This document shows positions 1-6,666 of a stretch of 25,479 nt of DNA, piece after piece. The stretch is from Ruminococcaceae bacterium UBA1405. GTDB taxonomy: Bacteria > Bacillota > Clostridia > Oscillospirales > Ruminococcaceae. A program made the translations under genes and the position numbers. Within the stretch, counting starts at the first letter, position 1. Each line of letters opens with the position of its first letter. The notes under the pieces are model-generated. The model was not told the origin of the DNA, did no database searches, and worked only from the letters and a program-made list of their open reading frames with translations. Where the stretch lies: contig DBQB01000016.1 of assembly GCA_002305685.1 (NCBI GenBank), positions 83,305-108,783 of the forward strand. Reading direction: 5' to 3'.

Positions 1-26
1 TGCTCTGCCAACTGAGCTAATGGCCC
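1..26 (-). tRNA. 5' end of a tRNA gene cut by the window edge (probably tRNA-Lys)
   Basis: Read on the minus strand this is a 7-base acceptor strand, a TA linker and a D-arm. All 26 bases are identical to the first 26 bases of the complete tRNA-Lys at 6267-6342. The anticodon lies outside the window, so the isotype is inferred from that identity only. A perfect promoter sits upstream at 71-99. Confidence 0.8.
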
Positions 27-70
27 CCACATATTTCTGGGAAAGATAACCTCTTTCCGAGTGCTTTGCT

Positions 71-99
71 ATTATAACAGAGAATTCGTGACTTGTCAA
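71..99 (-). promoter_or_regulatory. consensus sigma-A promoter of the partial tRNA gene
   Basis: On the minus strand TTGACA (99-94) is followed by a 17-base spacer and TATAAT (76-71), a perfect match to the vegetative consensus. The predicted start near 64 lies about 38 bases before the tRNA 5' end, as expected for a strongly expressed stable RNA. Confidence 0.85.
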
Positions 100-225
100 C
101 GGTAAATTTGAAAAATTGCGATTTTCTTTTGCAATCCCCACAGATTTTTCCAAATACCTGCCACAAAGGCAAACAGATCGAAGAACTTGGTGGAACCCTG
201 TTTGCCTGTTTGCTTTCGTTCCCGT

Positions 226-467
226 TTATCCGCGCAGACGAAAGGTGCGAGGTACAACTTTATAAACCTGACCGCTGGCATTAATGGAACGCAGCGCACA
301 AAAGGCGATGCAGGCCAATCCAAACACCAAAATTGGCAGGCATAGATTCATCAAAACATAAAGGTCAAAATCATCACGATGCGGTAGGTGCCGCTCTTCA
401 TCTCGGTCCCCGCCGTGTAGGACTTAAACAGGTAATACACGGTGAGACACAGGAACAGCGTTAATCT
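226..467 (-). pseudogene. possible remnant of a membrane protein
   Basis: Two adjoining minus-strand frames read like protein. The first (467-351) encodes a hydrophobic stretch around CLTVYYLFKSYTAG and RIVMILTFMF. The second (351-226) starts at an ATG overlapping the stop of the first as TGATG and continues with MNLCLPILVFGLACIAFC, ending in a basic tail VVPRTFRLRG. Read as one product with a frameshift near 351 they give two membrane segments and a cytoplasmic tail, as at the end of a transporter subunit. There is no start for the first frame and no family is recognised. It could be two small coupled genes or chance; the nearby broken regulator makes decay more likely. Confidence 0.3.
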
Positions 468-595
468 TCATAATCTCTCTCAGGTGGATCTGAAAAAGCT
501 GCAACACCAATTTGGGCTACTTATGATCAACAAACTATAATTACAATTCATAAACAGTGCATTGGTGAAACTGGTTCTCAAGTTTATGCCGCTCT

Positions 596-821
596 GCGGA
601 AAAAATAGGAAGTCCTGTAGATGGTTTGACACAGGTCATATTCGGAACCGGCCGGCGGGGAAATAACTAAGGATCACCGGGTCATACTGCCCTTGCCCCT
701 ACAACCGCCCGGCTTCTTGATTGGTTCGAGCAACCGTAATCTCGTACCCTTGCCGGTTCATAGCAAAAGATAGACCGCGAACAAGACTCAAATCGTCTTC
801 TACAAATAAAATGTGTTTCAT
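596..821 (-). pseudogene. decayed OmpR-type response regulator (receiver domain wreck)
   Basis: Starting at ATG 821 the minus strand encodes 40 residues opening MKHILFVEDDLSLVRGLSFA, a clear receiver-domain N-terminus with the acidic pair of the phosphorylation pocket, then a TAG stop at 701-699. Reading through that stop in the same frame gives GQGQYDPVILSYFPAG. This lines up with the usual YDLVILDVxLPDG segment but has lost the phosphoacceptor Asp. A frame change then gives SEYDLCQTIYRTSYFF, which resembles the following alpha-3 segment (FDLCxxIRxTS), and the similarity ends near 596. At least one nonsense change, one frameshift and loss of everything downstream make it non-functional. It lies 32 bases downstream of the live histidine kinase on the same strand and differs from the intact regulator at 2077-2763, so it comes from a second, related system. 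Confidence 0.75.
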
Positions 822-853
822 ATACCTCACCACTTGTAATATGTCCTATGGAA

Positions 854-2080
854 TTATGGAAACCGTCTTCTATTCTCTGGATTTTGTATCGGCAAACCAA
901 TCTCACAGCGGACGATTTCATCGGCAGAAAACTTCGCCGTCCCTCCGTGAGCCGCAGCAATCTGAGCCACCAACCGAAGCCCTGTTCCGTGGGAGGCCCC
1001 GCCGTCTGCCTCCAGCTGACAGGCGGCATCAACCGGCCTGGAACCCTCTGCCGTGCCACCCTCCACAAACAGGACAAGCATCTTTCCCTCCAGACACGCA
1101 CCCAGCCGAATGGTACCGCCAGGGGAATTGTGACGCACGCAGTTGGTAAGCAGATTGCTCATCGCTCTCCGCAGAAGAAAAGGATCACCCTGCATTTGCG
1201 GCAGAGCCGTTTCCGGCAAATCCATTACAAATCCAAATCCCTCCGCCAAACCTCCATTGAGAAAATCGGCGGCAATCTGCCTGAGAAAAACCTCGGGCTG
1301 CAGGGTTTCCTTCCTGAGTGCCTGCATCTCACAATCCAGACGCATGGTGAGATTTAAGTCGTTTACCAAATCCCGAATAATTTGGCTCTGAACCCGGATG
1401 GCGGCAGCTTGGCTTTGCTGATCTTGACTGAGTTCTGCCTGCTCCAGCTGGGCAGCATAGCCCATAACCACCGAAAGAGGCGTGCGGATATCGTGAGAGA
1501 CACCATTGATCCAGTTGGATCGTGCGGCATCCCGTACCTGCTGCGCTTGGCGAAACCACCGCCTCACCGTCAAGTAGGAAAAGCTCAACACCCCACCCAA
1601 AGCCAGTAGAAAAAGGCTTAAGAACCAGATAGGGGTCTGCAACAGCATATCCACATCCATCGCAATGTCGTGCTTCCACACGCTCCCCTTGGGAGATCCA
1701 ACCACCAACAATCCGTCGGAACGCACCCGGCACTGAACCGGGTAGTCCTTAAGATACCAGCGGGTGAAGGAGGCTACCTGGGAGATAGTATACACATTAG
1801 GGATCTCCGCTGGCTTCCGGAGAGACCAGACAACCTGCCCCTGCTCATTGAGCAGCATGGCCCAGCGTTCTTCCTCCAGCAGGGTCTCTCCGGTAAACCG
1901 ATAGGCGGTTCCGTCCCAAAGCAAAGCGTCCGAGATCTCTGACACAGGGGCGCTCCAATCCTGACCACCGTCAGAGTTATACCAAATGAAAGCCAGAAGC
2001 CCCAACAAAGTCACAGCAGCAATGAGCAGTGCTGACACGGTTACCAGCACCGCCCCTTTCCATACACTGCGCAGTTTCAT
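854..2080 (-). CDS. membrane sensor histidine kinase of a two-component system
   Basis: 408 residues. Transmembrane segments are near residues 8-32 and 149-172, bracketing an extracellular domain of about 115 residues. The dimerisation/phosphoacceptor helix follows with GVSHDIRTPLSVVMGYA (His196). The ATPase domain has the N-box MSNLLTNCVRHN (Asn309/Asn313) and a G2-type stretch GASHGTGLRL near 361-370. The expected G1 box (DxGxG) is poor, reading VEGGTAEG near 339-346, so the nucleotide-binding Asp may be replaced by Glu340. The start ATG at 2080 overlaps the stop of the response regulator gene by 4 bases, so the two are translationally coupled. Divergence from a LanFEG-type exporter suggests it senses a cationic peptide antibiotic, as CprK or NisK-type kinases do. 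The ligand is not readable from sequence. Confidence 0.93.
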   Translation of the reverse strand: MKLRSVWKGAVLVTVSALLIAAVTLLGLLAFIWYNSDGGQDWSAPVSEISDALLWDGTAYRFTGETLLEEERWAMLLNEQGQVVWSLRKPAEIPNVYTISQVASFTRWYLKDYPVQCRVRSDGLLVVGSPKGSVWKHDIAMDVDMLLQTPIWFLSLFLLALGGVLSFSYLTVRRWFRQAQQVRDAARSNWINGVSHDIRTPLSVVMGYAAQLEQAELSQDQQSQAAAIRVQSQIIRDLVNDLNLTMRLDCEMQALRKETLQPEVFLRQIAADFLNGGLAEGFGFVMDLPETALPQMQGDPFLLRRAMSNLLTNCVRHNSPGGTIRLGACLEGKMLVLFVEGGTAEGSRPVDAACQLEADGGASHGTGLRLVAQIAAAHGGTAKFSADEIVRCEIGLPIQNPENRRRFP

Positions 2081-2763
2081 AGCTGATCCTCCCGTTTGAG
2101 GCGATACCCCAGGCCTCGCACCGTCAGTAGAAATCGAGGATGGGAGGGGTTCTCCTCCACTTTCTCCCGCAGACGGCGGATATGGACCATAAGTGTGTTC
2201 TCATACCCCACCAAAGGCCCGTCCCAGAGGGCGGCACACAGTGCATCGATGGTGACAATGTTGCCGTGGGCATCCCACAGCTTGCGAAGCAGAGCATACT
2301 CCTTGGCGGTGAGGGGCGTCTCCGACCCATTATTCCGGACGGTACTTTTCCCCCAATCGATCTCTGTCTTTCCCAGCCGGGCGGTATGCAACACCTCGTG
2401 ATAAACCCGCCGAAGTACCGAATGCAGACGCAATAGCAGCTCCTGAGGCAGAAAGGGCTTAGTAATGTAGTCGTCCGCCCCCAGCCCTAACCCGCGAAGC
2501 CGTGCCTCATCCTCGTCCCGGGCAGAGAGAAACAACACCGGCACATCCCGGATCTCCCGAAGTTTTCCAAAAAGGGCAAAACCATCACCGTCCGGCAGCG
2601 TCACATCCAGCAGCACCGCATCTGGTGTGACGGCGTCAAACTGAGTTAGGGCTTGGGCACAGGAGAAGGCACAATGCGTTTCATATCCCGCCCGTATTAA
2701 AATTTTTCCCACCATCTGCTGAAGCACAGGTTCGTCATCCACAATCAAAATACGATAGGCCAT
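2077..2763 (-). CDS. OmpR/PhoB-family response regulator
   Basis: 228 residues from the ATG at 2763, which is preceded by AAGGAG at 8-base spacing; a longer upstream frame lacks such a site. The receiver domain shows ILIVDDEP (acidic pocket), Asp53 in LLDVTLPDGDGF as phosphoacceptor, Ser80, and Lys102 in DDYITKPF. The C-terminal winged helix contains LTAKEYALLRKLWDAHGN and a VHIRRLREKVE recognition helix, ending in VRGLGYRL. It is the first gene of a minus-strand operon with the histidine kinase. It is divergent from the exporter at 2914, whose promoter carries GTAAGG direct repeats at helical spacing that are the likely binding sites. Confidence 0.95.
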   Translation of the reverse strand: MAYRILIVDDEPVLQQMVGKILIRAGYETHCAFSCAQALTQFDAVTPDAVLLDVTLPDGDGFALFGKLREIRDVPVLFLSARDEDEARLRGLGLGADDYITKPFLPQELLLRLHSVLRRVYHEVLHTARLGKTEIDWGKSTVRNNGSETPLTAKEYALLRKLWDAHGNIVTIDALCAALWDGPLVGYENTLMVHIRRLREKVEENPSHPRFLLTVRGLGYRLKREDQL

Positions 2764-2793
2764 GGCAAGGTCTCCTTTTTTGTTCTCTTCCTC

Positions 2794-2822
2794 ATTATAA
2801 CAAATCCTATCCATCCGTCCAG
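2794..2822 (-). promoter_or_regulatory. candidate promoter of the two-component operon
   Basis: A perfect TATAAT on the minus strand (2799-2794) lies about 30 bases upstream of the regulator start. The -35 region at 17-base spacing (CTGGAC, 2822-2817) is weak. Confidence 0.5.
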
Positions 2823-2836
2823 ACCACATCGAAAAA

Positions 2837-2890
2837 GTAAGGTAAACGTAAGGTGACCTTCAAGAAGATGTAAGGCGAAGGTGTTATATT
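2837..2890 (+). promoter_or_regulatory. response-regulator operator repeats and promoter of the exporter operon
   Basis: GTAAGG occurs at 2837, 2848 and 2870, spacings of 11 and 22 bases, so the copies lie on one face of the helix. TATATT at 2885-2890 is a plausible -10 box, while no good -35 is present at the right distance, as in activator-dependent promoters. The third repeat lies just upstream of the -10, where an OmpR-family activator would contact polymerase. A fourth GTAAGG at 2898 belongs to the ribosome binding site. Confidence 0.6.
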
Positions 2891-2913
2891 TAAGGGCGTA
2901 AGGAGGTCTTGCC

Positions 2914-3825
2914 ATGAACATGATTGAAACCCATGACCTGTGCAAACAATACGGTACCACCCTGCGGGTGTCCCATCTGAACCTTAGCGTACCAGAGGGC
3001 AGCATCTATGGCTTTCTCGGTCCCAATGGCGCGGGAAAGTCTACCACCCTGAAAATGATCCTGGGACTGGTGCGCCCTACAGCGGGAGATATCCAGGTAC
3101 TGGAAAAAACAATGAACAACGCCAATCGTCTCGCTGTCCTGCGGCAGGTGGGAAGTTTAATTGAGAGTCCCAGCTACTACGGTCATCTAACCGGCGAGGA
3201 AAATCTACGGATTGTCCAGACTCTTCGAGGCGTGCCAGAGCGAAACATTCGGGAAGTGCTGCAGATTGTCCGTTTGGACGGCCAGTTTGGGAAGAAGGTA
3301 GCCCACTACTCTTTGGGCATGAAGCAGCGGCTGGCGTTGGCAACAGCCTTGCTGGGTTATCCAAAGCTGTTGATTCTGGACGAACCCACCAACGGTCTGG
3401 ATCCAGCAGGCATTCAGGAAATGCGGGAGCTTATCTGTAAATTGCCGGGGCAATTCGGCATGACGGTGGTAGTATCCAGCCACCTTCTCAGCGAAATTGA
3501 CCAGATGGCAGACCATGTAGCCATCATCCGGGAGGGAGAACTGGTGTTCCAGGACACTCTAGAGGCTCTCCATAGCCGCAGCCGCCATCATCTGGCCCTG
3601 CGTACCACCAACAACGCCATCGCCCATCATTTGCTGGCAGAGAAATCGGTGCCTTTCCAGGAGGAGGAGGGATATCTGATCCTCCCTATCCTCTCCGACG
3701 AGATTACTGCCCAGCTCACCCACTTTCTGATGAAGAACCATCTAGGTGTGATTCGACTGGAGGAACGGCAGAAGAGCCTGGAGGACATCTTCCTGGAACT
3801 GACGGGAAAGGCGGCGAGCCTATGA
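2914..3825 (+). CDS. ABC transporter ATPase, LanF/BcrA type (lantibiotic or bacitracin protection)
   Basis: 303 residues; the start follows AAGGAGG. Walker A is GPNGAGKST (36-44), the signature is YSLGMKQR (132-139), Walker B is LLILDEPTNGLDP with Asp156/Glu157, and the switch His is 190. In place of the Q-loop Gln it has SLIESPSYY with Glu84. This 'E-loop' is described for LanF ATPases such as NukF. It should power two membrane subunits that expel or detach lipid II-binding peptides from the membrane. The downstream permease overlaps by 4 bases. The closest known arrangement is CprABC-KR of Clostridioides difficile or LanFEG. No lantibiotic structural or modification gene is in the window, so resistance rather than self-immunity is inferred. 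Confidence 0.92.
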   Translation: MNMIETHDLCKQYGTTLRVSHLNLSVPEGSIYGFLGPNGAGKSTTLKMILGLVRPTAGDIQVLEKTMNNANRLAVLRQVGSLIESPSYYGHLTGEENLRIVQTLRGVPERNIREVLQIVRLDGQFGKKVAHYSLGMKQRLALATALLGYPKLLILDEPTNGLDPAGIQEMRELICKLPGQFGMTVVVSSHLLSEIDQMADHVAIIREGELVFQDTLEALHSRSRHHLALRTTNNAIAHHLLAEKSVPFQEEEGYLILPILSDEITAQLTHFLMKNHLGVIRLEERQKSLEDIFLELTGKAASL

Positions 3826-4571
3826 AACTGCTAAAACTGGAATTTTTAAAGTGCCGCCGCCGGAAAATCGTTCTGGTATGCGCCGCTGTGCTGGCGGTGG
3901 AGCTCATCTGGATGGGAGCGTTCTTTACCCGGCAGGATGCTGAGGATCTGAAATGGGGCTGGATGCTCCTGCTCTACAACCTGTCCATGGTAGACGCCAT
4001 CATCCTACCCCTCAGCGTGGCTACTCTGGCCAGCCGGAACTGTGAGTTGGAGCACAAAGGAAGTACCTGGAAGCTTCTGGAGACCATGACGTCGCCAGGC
4101 AGCCTCTATGCCGCTAAGCTTTGCTGGGGCGCCTTGGTCCTGGCAGCCCTTCTGATGATTCGCTCAGGGCTATTTCTGGGCGTAGGGATCGCGCAGGGCT
4201 TTCAGGGACCGGTCCCATGGGGTCGGTTTGGAGTGTTTACCTTAATTTCCTGGGCAGTGTCCATGATGGTTTACGCCCTTCAGCAGGGGTTATCCCTGTG
4301 GTTTGCCAATCAAGCTGCCGCTTTGGTGTGCGGCATCGCCGGAAGTTTTCTGGGCATCCTCTCCATGCTATTTCCACCAGCCCTGATCCGATGCGTGCCC
4401 TGGGGGTATTACGGCTTGATGTCCCTGGTTTTGATGGACTGGAACCAGGTTACCCGGGTGACCTCGTTCTATTGGCGATGGCCGGAACCTACAGACCTGC
4501 TGCTGTTGTGTCTGTGGGCGACGATATTCCTGGCGGTAGGTCGAACTCTGTTCGTGCGAAAGGAGGTATAA
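3822..4571 (+). CDS. ABC-2 type permease, LanE/MutE-like
   Basis: 249 residues with an N-terminal basic amphipathic start (MKLLKLEFLKCRRRK) and about six hydrophobic segments, the first near 16-34. That is the size and layout of lantibiotic-immunity permeases. The motif SRNCELEHKGSTWKLLETM after the second segment matches the cytoplasmic coupling region E.EHK..TWK.L typical of this family. The start ATG overlaps the ATPase stop (ATGA), and the next permease begins 3 bases after the stop. It is expected to form the membrane channel with the next gene product. Function is assigned by family layout and context. Confidence 0.88.
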   Translation: MKLLKLEFLKCRRRKIVLVCAAVLAVELIWMGAFFTRQDAEDLKWGWMLLLYNLSMVDAIILPLSVATLASRNCELEHKGSTWKLLETMTSPGSLYAAKLCWGALVLAALLMIRSGLFLGVGIAQGFQGPVPWGRFGVFTLISWAVSMMVYALQQGLSLWFANQAAALVCGIAGSFLGILSMLFPPALIRCVPWGYYGLMSLVLMDWNQVTRVTSFYWRWPEPTDLLLLCLWATIFLAVGRTLFVRKEV

Positions 4572-4574
4572 AGT

Positions 4575-5303
4575 ATGTTTTTGCGTTGCTTGTATGCGGA
4601 GCTGCAGAAGTGCCGCCGTTCCCCGATATGGCTGGCTTTCGTACTCCTGCCGGTCTTTCCTGCCATTTTGGGCACGGGAAATTATCTGGGAAACATTACA
4701 GTGCTGGACGACGCTTGGTACAGCCTGTGGAGCCAGCACACCCTGTTCTCCTCCATGTTCTTTCTTCCCGCTCTGCTGGGGGTGTTCTGCGCCTGGCAGT
4801 GGCGGCTGGAACACACCGATCACAACTGGAACTGTTTTTTCACCGTGCCGGTGCCGGTGGGAGAACTATTTCTTGCCAAACTGGTGTGGGCTGCGGTTCT
4901 TTCTCTGCTCTCCCAACTTTGGATTGGGGTACTCTTTATTCTGAGCGGGATCATCGTGGGAATCACAGCCCCGCTACCGCCAGAGCTGCCTGGATGGCTT
5001 CTCTGCGGGGCACTGGGGGGAATTTCCGTCTGCGCTGTGCAACTCTTTTTCAGCCTGGTAATCCGAGCCTTTGCACCGCCGATAGCCTTTGGCCTGGCAG
5101 GAGGCATCGCGGGACTTCTCTTTACTGCTCAAGGGTTCGGATATGCTTTCCCGTACTCTCTCCTATGCATCGGGATGCGGGCCAACAATCCTCAAATGGA
5201 TCTGAACTTTATCCTTTTCCTGATTTCCACTATAATTTACACTGCCGTGTTCACAATCCTAGCCCTTTGGTTTCTCCAGCACCATGACGCTTCCACGGAA
5301 TAA
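4575..5303 (+). CDS. ABC-2 type permease, LanG/MutG-like
   Basis: 242 residues, about six hydrophobic segments, and an N-terminus MFLRCLYAELQKCRRSPIWL resembling its neighbour's. The coupling region WQWRLEHTDHNWNCFFTVP again fits the E..D.NW pattern of this family. GGAGG lies in the last codons of the previous gene. It is the third gene of the exporter operon and presumably the second half of the membrane domain. No clear terminator follows. Confidence 0.88.
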   Translation: MFLRCLYAELQKCRRSPIWLAFVLLPVFPAILGTGNYLGNITVLDDAWYSLWSQHTLFSSMFFLPALLGVFCAWQWRLEHTDHNWNCFFTVPVPVGELFLAKLVWAAVLSLLSQLWIGVLFILSGIIVGITAPLPPELPGWLLCGALGGISVCAVQLFFSLVIRAFAPPIAFGLAGGIAGLLFTAQGFGYAFPYSLLCIGMRANNPQMDLNFILFLISTIIYTAVFTILALWFLQHHDASTE

Positions 5304-5377
5304 CCCAGCTTTTCACATCGGTTTGCCCACTTCTAGAAAGATCAAAAAGAATGAAGTCCTTAAGAGTTTTCCAAAAC

Positions 5378-5401
5378 AATTGACAAGTATACTTGTCAAT
5401 T
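5378..5401. promoter_or_regulatory. 24-bp perfect palindrome, probable operator
   Basis: The half-site AATTGACAAGTA is followed immediately by its exact reverse complement. It contains TTGACA (5380-5385) and TATACT (5388-5393), either of which could be a promoter element for the gene starting at 5420, so a protein bound here would block transcription. The XRE regulator encoded at 5769 is the natural candidate. Confidence 0.7.
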
Positions 5402-5419
5402 ATGACTGGAGGGTTAATC

Positions 5420-5752
5420 ATGAACAAGGACGACATTTTAACAAAAAGCAGATTGGAAAACAAAAATCGGGACATATATGAGCGAGAGCTGCTAAAACAG
5501 GCAAGCGAAAAAGCCACCATCGTTCAGATGGTTTTGGCAACCATCTTTTTCGTGATACAAATACTGGTGGACAAAGGCACAAACTGGGGCCTTTGGGCGA
5601 TTGTTTTGAGCGCAAATATGATGATCTATTGGGTGAAGTATCTGGCACTGCGCCAAAAATTTGAGTTTGCAACGGCAATGATTCATACGATACTTGTATC
5701 GGTAATGTCAGGATATCATATCTATCATCTGATAGTATCCTCCGCAGCCTGA
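5420..5752 (+). CDS. small membrane protein, DUF6442-like
   Basis: 110 residues from the ATG at 5420, which follows GGAGGG at 6-base spacing; the frame extends 27 bases further upstream but without a ribosome site. The N-terminus is charged and cytoplasmic-looking (NKDDILTKSRLENKNRDIYERE). Hydrophobic stretches follow near 37-55, 60-75 and 88-106, so probably three membrane segments. This layout resembles small proteins, often encoded beside an XRE regulator, that I associate with DUF6442; that name is from memory and function is unknown. The palindrome at 5378-5401 sits directly upstream and the XRE gene begins 16 bases after the stop. Confidence 0.8.
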   Translation: MNKDDILTKSRLENKNRDIYERELLKQASEKATIVQMVLATIFFVIQILVDKGTNWGLWAIVLSANMMIYWVKYLALRQKFEFATAMIHTILVSVMSGYHIYHLIVSSAA

Positions 5753-5768
5753 TAAGGTGGTAGAAAAT

Positions 5769-5975
5769 ATGAACGATAAACTGGTACTAAAAAATCATCT
5801 GAAAGAAGCGAGAGCAGAACACAACCTTTCCCAAACACAACTTGCTGAAATGGTTGGCGTTTCACGCAACACCATTAGTTCGATCGAAACGGGACAGTTT
5901 AACCCCACTGCTAAACTTGCACTGATTTTATGTGTTGCCCTTGATAAAAAGTTTGAAGAATTATTCTACTTTTAA
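5769..5975 (+). CDS. XRE-family helix-turn-helix regulator, short (YozG-like)
   Basis: 68 residues from the ATG at 5769, preceded by AAGGTGG; an upstream GTG in frame lies inside that site and is unlikely. One HTH domain covers almost the whole protein: LKEARAEHNLSQTQLAEMVG, then VSRNTISSIETGQFNPTAKLAL as recognition helix and wing, ending LDKKFEELFYF. This is the usual form of stand-alone XRE proteins that partner small membrane proteins. It probably autoregulates through the palindrome upstream of the pair. Confidence 0.92.
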   Translation: MNDKLVLKNHLKEARAEHNLSQTQLAEMVGVSRNTISSIETGQFNPTAKLALILCVALDKKFEELFYF

Positions 5976-6080
5976 AAAATGGCGTCATGCTGCCTCATCA
6001 GCCGGATAGCACTTTGTCCGTGGTTCTCCGTTCCCGAAACGACATTCCCACAACCATGGAATACCAATAATCATATTTTC

Positions 6081-6119
6081 AAAAAAATAACCCATTGGAA
6101 ATCCGATGATTCCAATGGG
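6081..6119 (-). terminator. rho-independent terminator, minus strand
   Basis: On the minus strand CCCATTGGAA (6119-6110) pairs perfectly with TTCCAATGGG (6100-6091) and is followed by TTATTTTTTT. It may be a second stop for tRNA-Lys read-through or end an unseen transcript between 6120 and 6218. Confidence 0.7.
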
Positions 6120-6218
6120 CGTAAAGTGGGTTACTCTATCATATAGGACATAGGGCAGAACAGACGTTTGAGCTTCAACATGGTGAGAAAGCAATGGATA
6201 CTTGAGTACATTGACCCA

Positions 6219-6254
6219 AAATAAACGGCGTCACCGGCAAAAGCCAGCGACGCC
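6219..6254 (-). terminator. rho-independent terminator of tRNA-Lys
   Basis: GGCGTCGCTGGC (6254-6243) pairs over 12 bases, with two G-T wobbles, with GCCGGTGACGCC (6238-6227) around a TTTT loop. GTTTATTTT follows on the minus strand. It begins 12 bases after the tRNA CCA end. Confidence 0.85.
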
Positions 6255-6266
6255 TATGCTGTTTTA

Positions 6267-6342
6267 TGGTGAGCCATCGGAGATTCGAACTCCGGACACC
6301 TTGATTAAAAGTCAAGTGCTCTGCCAACTGAGCTAATGGCCC
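6267..6342 (-). tRNA. tRNA-Lys (anticodon TTT)
   Basis: 76 bases with encoded CCA. The acceptor GGGCCAT/ATGGCTC contains one G-T wobble. D-arm GCTCAGTTGGCAGAGC, anticodon stem-loop CTTGACTTTTAATCAAG with anticodon TTT, and T-arm TCCGGAGTTCGAATCTCCGA are all intact. Confidence 0.97.
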
Positions 6343-6407
6343 GTTCCCAACATCGCCCGTACGCTCGGGGATAGACCAACCGGTCACGATGCGAAACAAC
6401 GAGAAAT

Positions 6408-6436
6408 ATTATATCAAATGTAAGGATCAATGTCAA
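6408..6436 (-). promoter_or_regulatory. consensus sigma-A promoter of tRNA-Lys
   Basis: On the minus strand TTGACA (6436-6431), a 17-base spacer and TATAAT (6413-6408) match consensus exactly. The predicted start is near 6401, about 59 bases before the mature 5' end. Confidence 0.9.
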
Positions 6437-6489
6437 TAGAATCAAAACAAAAAATATCAAAATTTTTTTGATTTTTTCTGGAAAAGCTC

Positions 6490-6517
6490 TTGCAATTTCA
6501 AAAAATACTGATATAAT
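6490..6517 (+). promoter_or_regulatory. promoter of tRNA-Pro
   Basis: TTGCAA (6490-6495), a 16-base spacer and TATAAT (6512-6517) lie just before the tRNA-Pro 5' end at 6534. It is divergent from the tRNA-Lys promoter across an A/T-rich spacer. Confidence 0.8.
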
Positions 6518-6533
6518 ATTTTATGCTAGATGG

Positions 6534-6610
6534 CTGGGTATAGCGCAGATTGGTAGCGCGCTACCTTGGGGTGGTAGAGGCCGTGGGTTCAAATCCCGCT
6601 ACTCAGACCA
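6534..6610 (+). tRNA. tRNA-Pro (anticodon GGG)
   Basis: 77 bases with encoded CCA. The acceptor CTGGGTA pairs with TACTCAG, with one wobble. D-arm GCGCAGATTGGTAGCGC, anticodon arm CTACCTTGGGGTGGTAG with anticodon GGG, and T-arm GTGGGTTCAAATCCCGC are intact. Confidence 0.96.
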
Positions 6611-6666
6611 TGCGGAGTATCATGAAAGGATCTGAAAGGGTCTGCTGATGATACTCCGCATTTTTT
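6611..6666 (+). terminator. rho-independent terminator of tRNA-Pro
   Basis: TGCGGAGTATCAT (6611-6623) pairs perfectly over 13 bases with ATGATACTCCGCA (6648-6660), followed by TTTTTT. It starts on the base after the CCA end. Confidence 0.93.

Larger units (their letters stand above)
27..595. other. gene-poor decayed strip
   Basis: No intact gene of convincing length is seen. The strip holds the tRNA promoter at 71-99, a minus-strand membrane-protein remnant at 226-467, and a short plus-strand open frame at 474-608 that has no credible start or ribosome binding site. Together with the broken response regulator next door it looks like a graveyard of former genes. Confidence 0.5.

Noticed and set aside
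474..608. Plus-strand frame containing IWATYDQQTIITIHKQ
   Set aside because: Protein-like in composition but without start codon or ribosome site, and it runs into the decayed regulator on the other strand; could be a remnant but cannot be supported.
2764..2829. Longer N-terminus for the response regulator from 2829
   Set aside because: The added 22 residues cover the promoter -10 box and ribosome site and precede the normal receiver-domain start.
4121..5287. 388-residue frame overlapping both permease genes
   Set aside because: Out-of-frame shadow of the two permeases, with no membrane segments or domain pattern of its own.
5985..6194. 69-residue minus-strand open frame
   Set aside because: It contains a complete rho-independent terminator (6081-6119) in the same direction, has no good ribosome site and resembles no family I know.
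6175..6399. Minus-strand open frame across tRNA-Lys
   Set aside because: It is the tRNA gene and its terminator read as protein.
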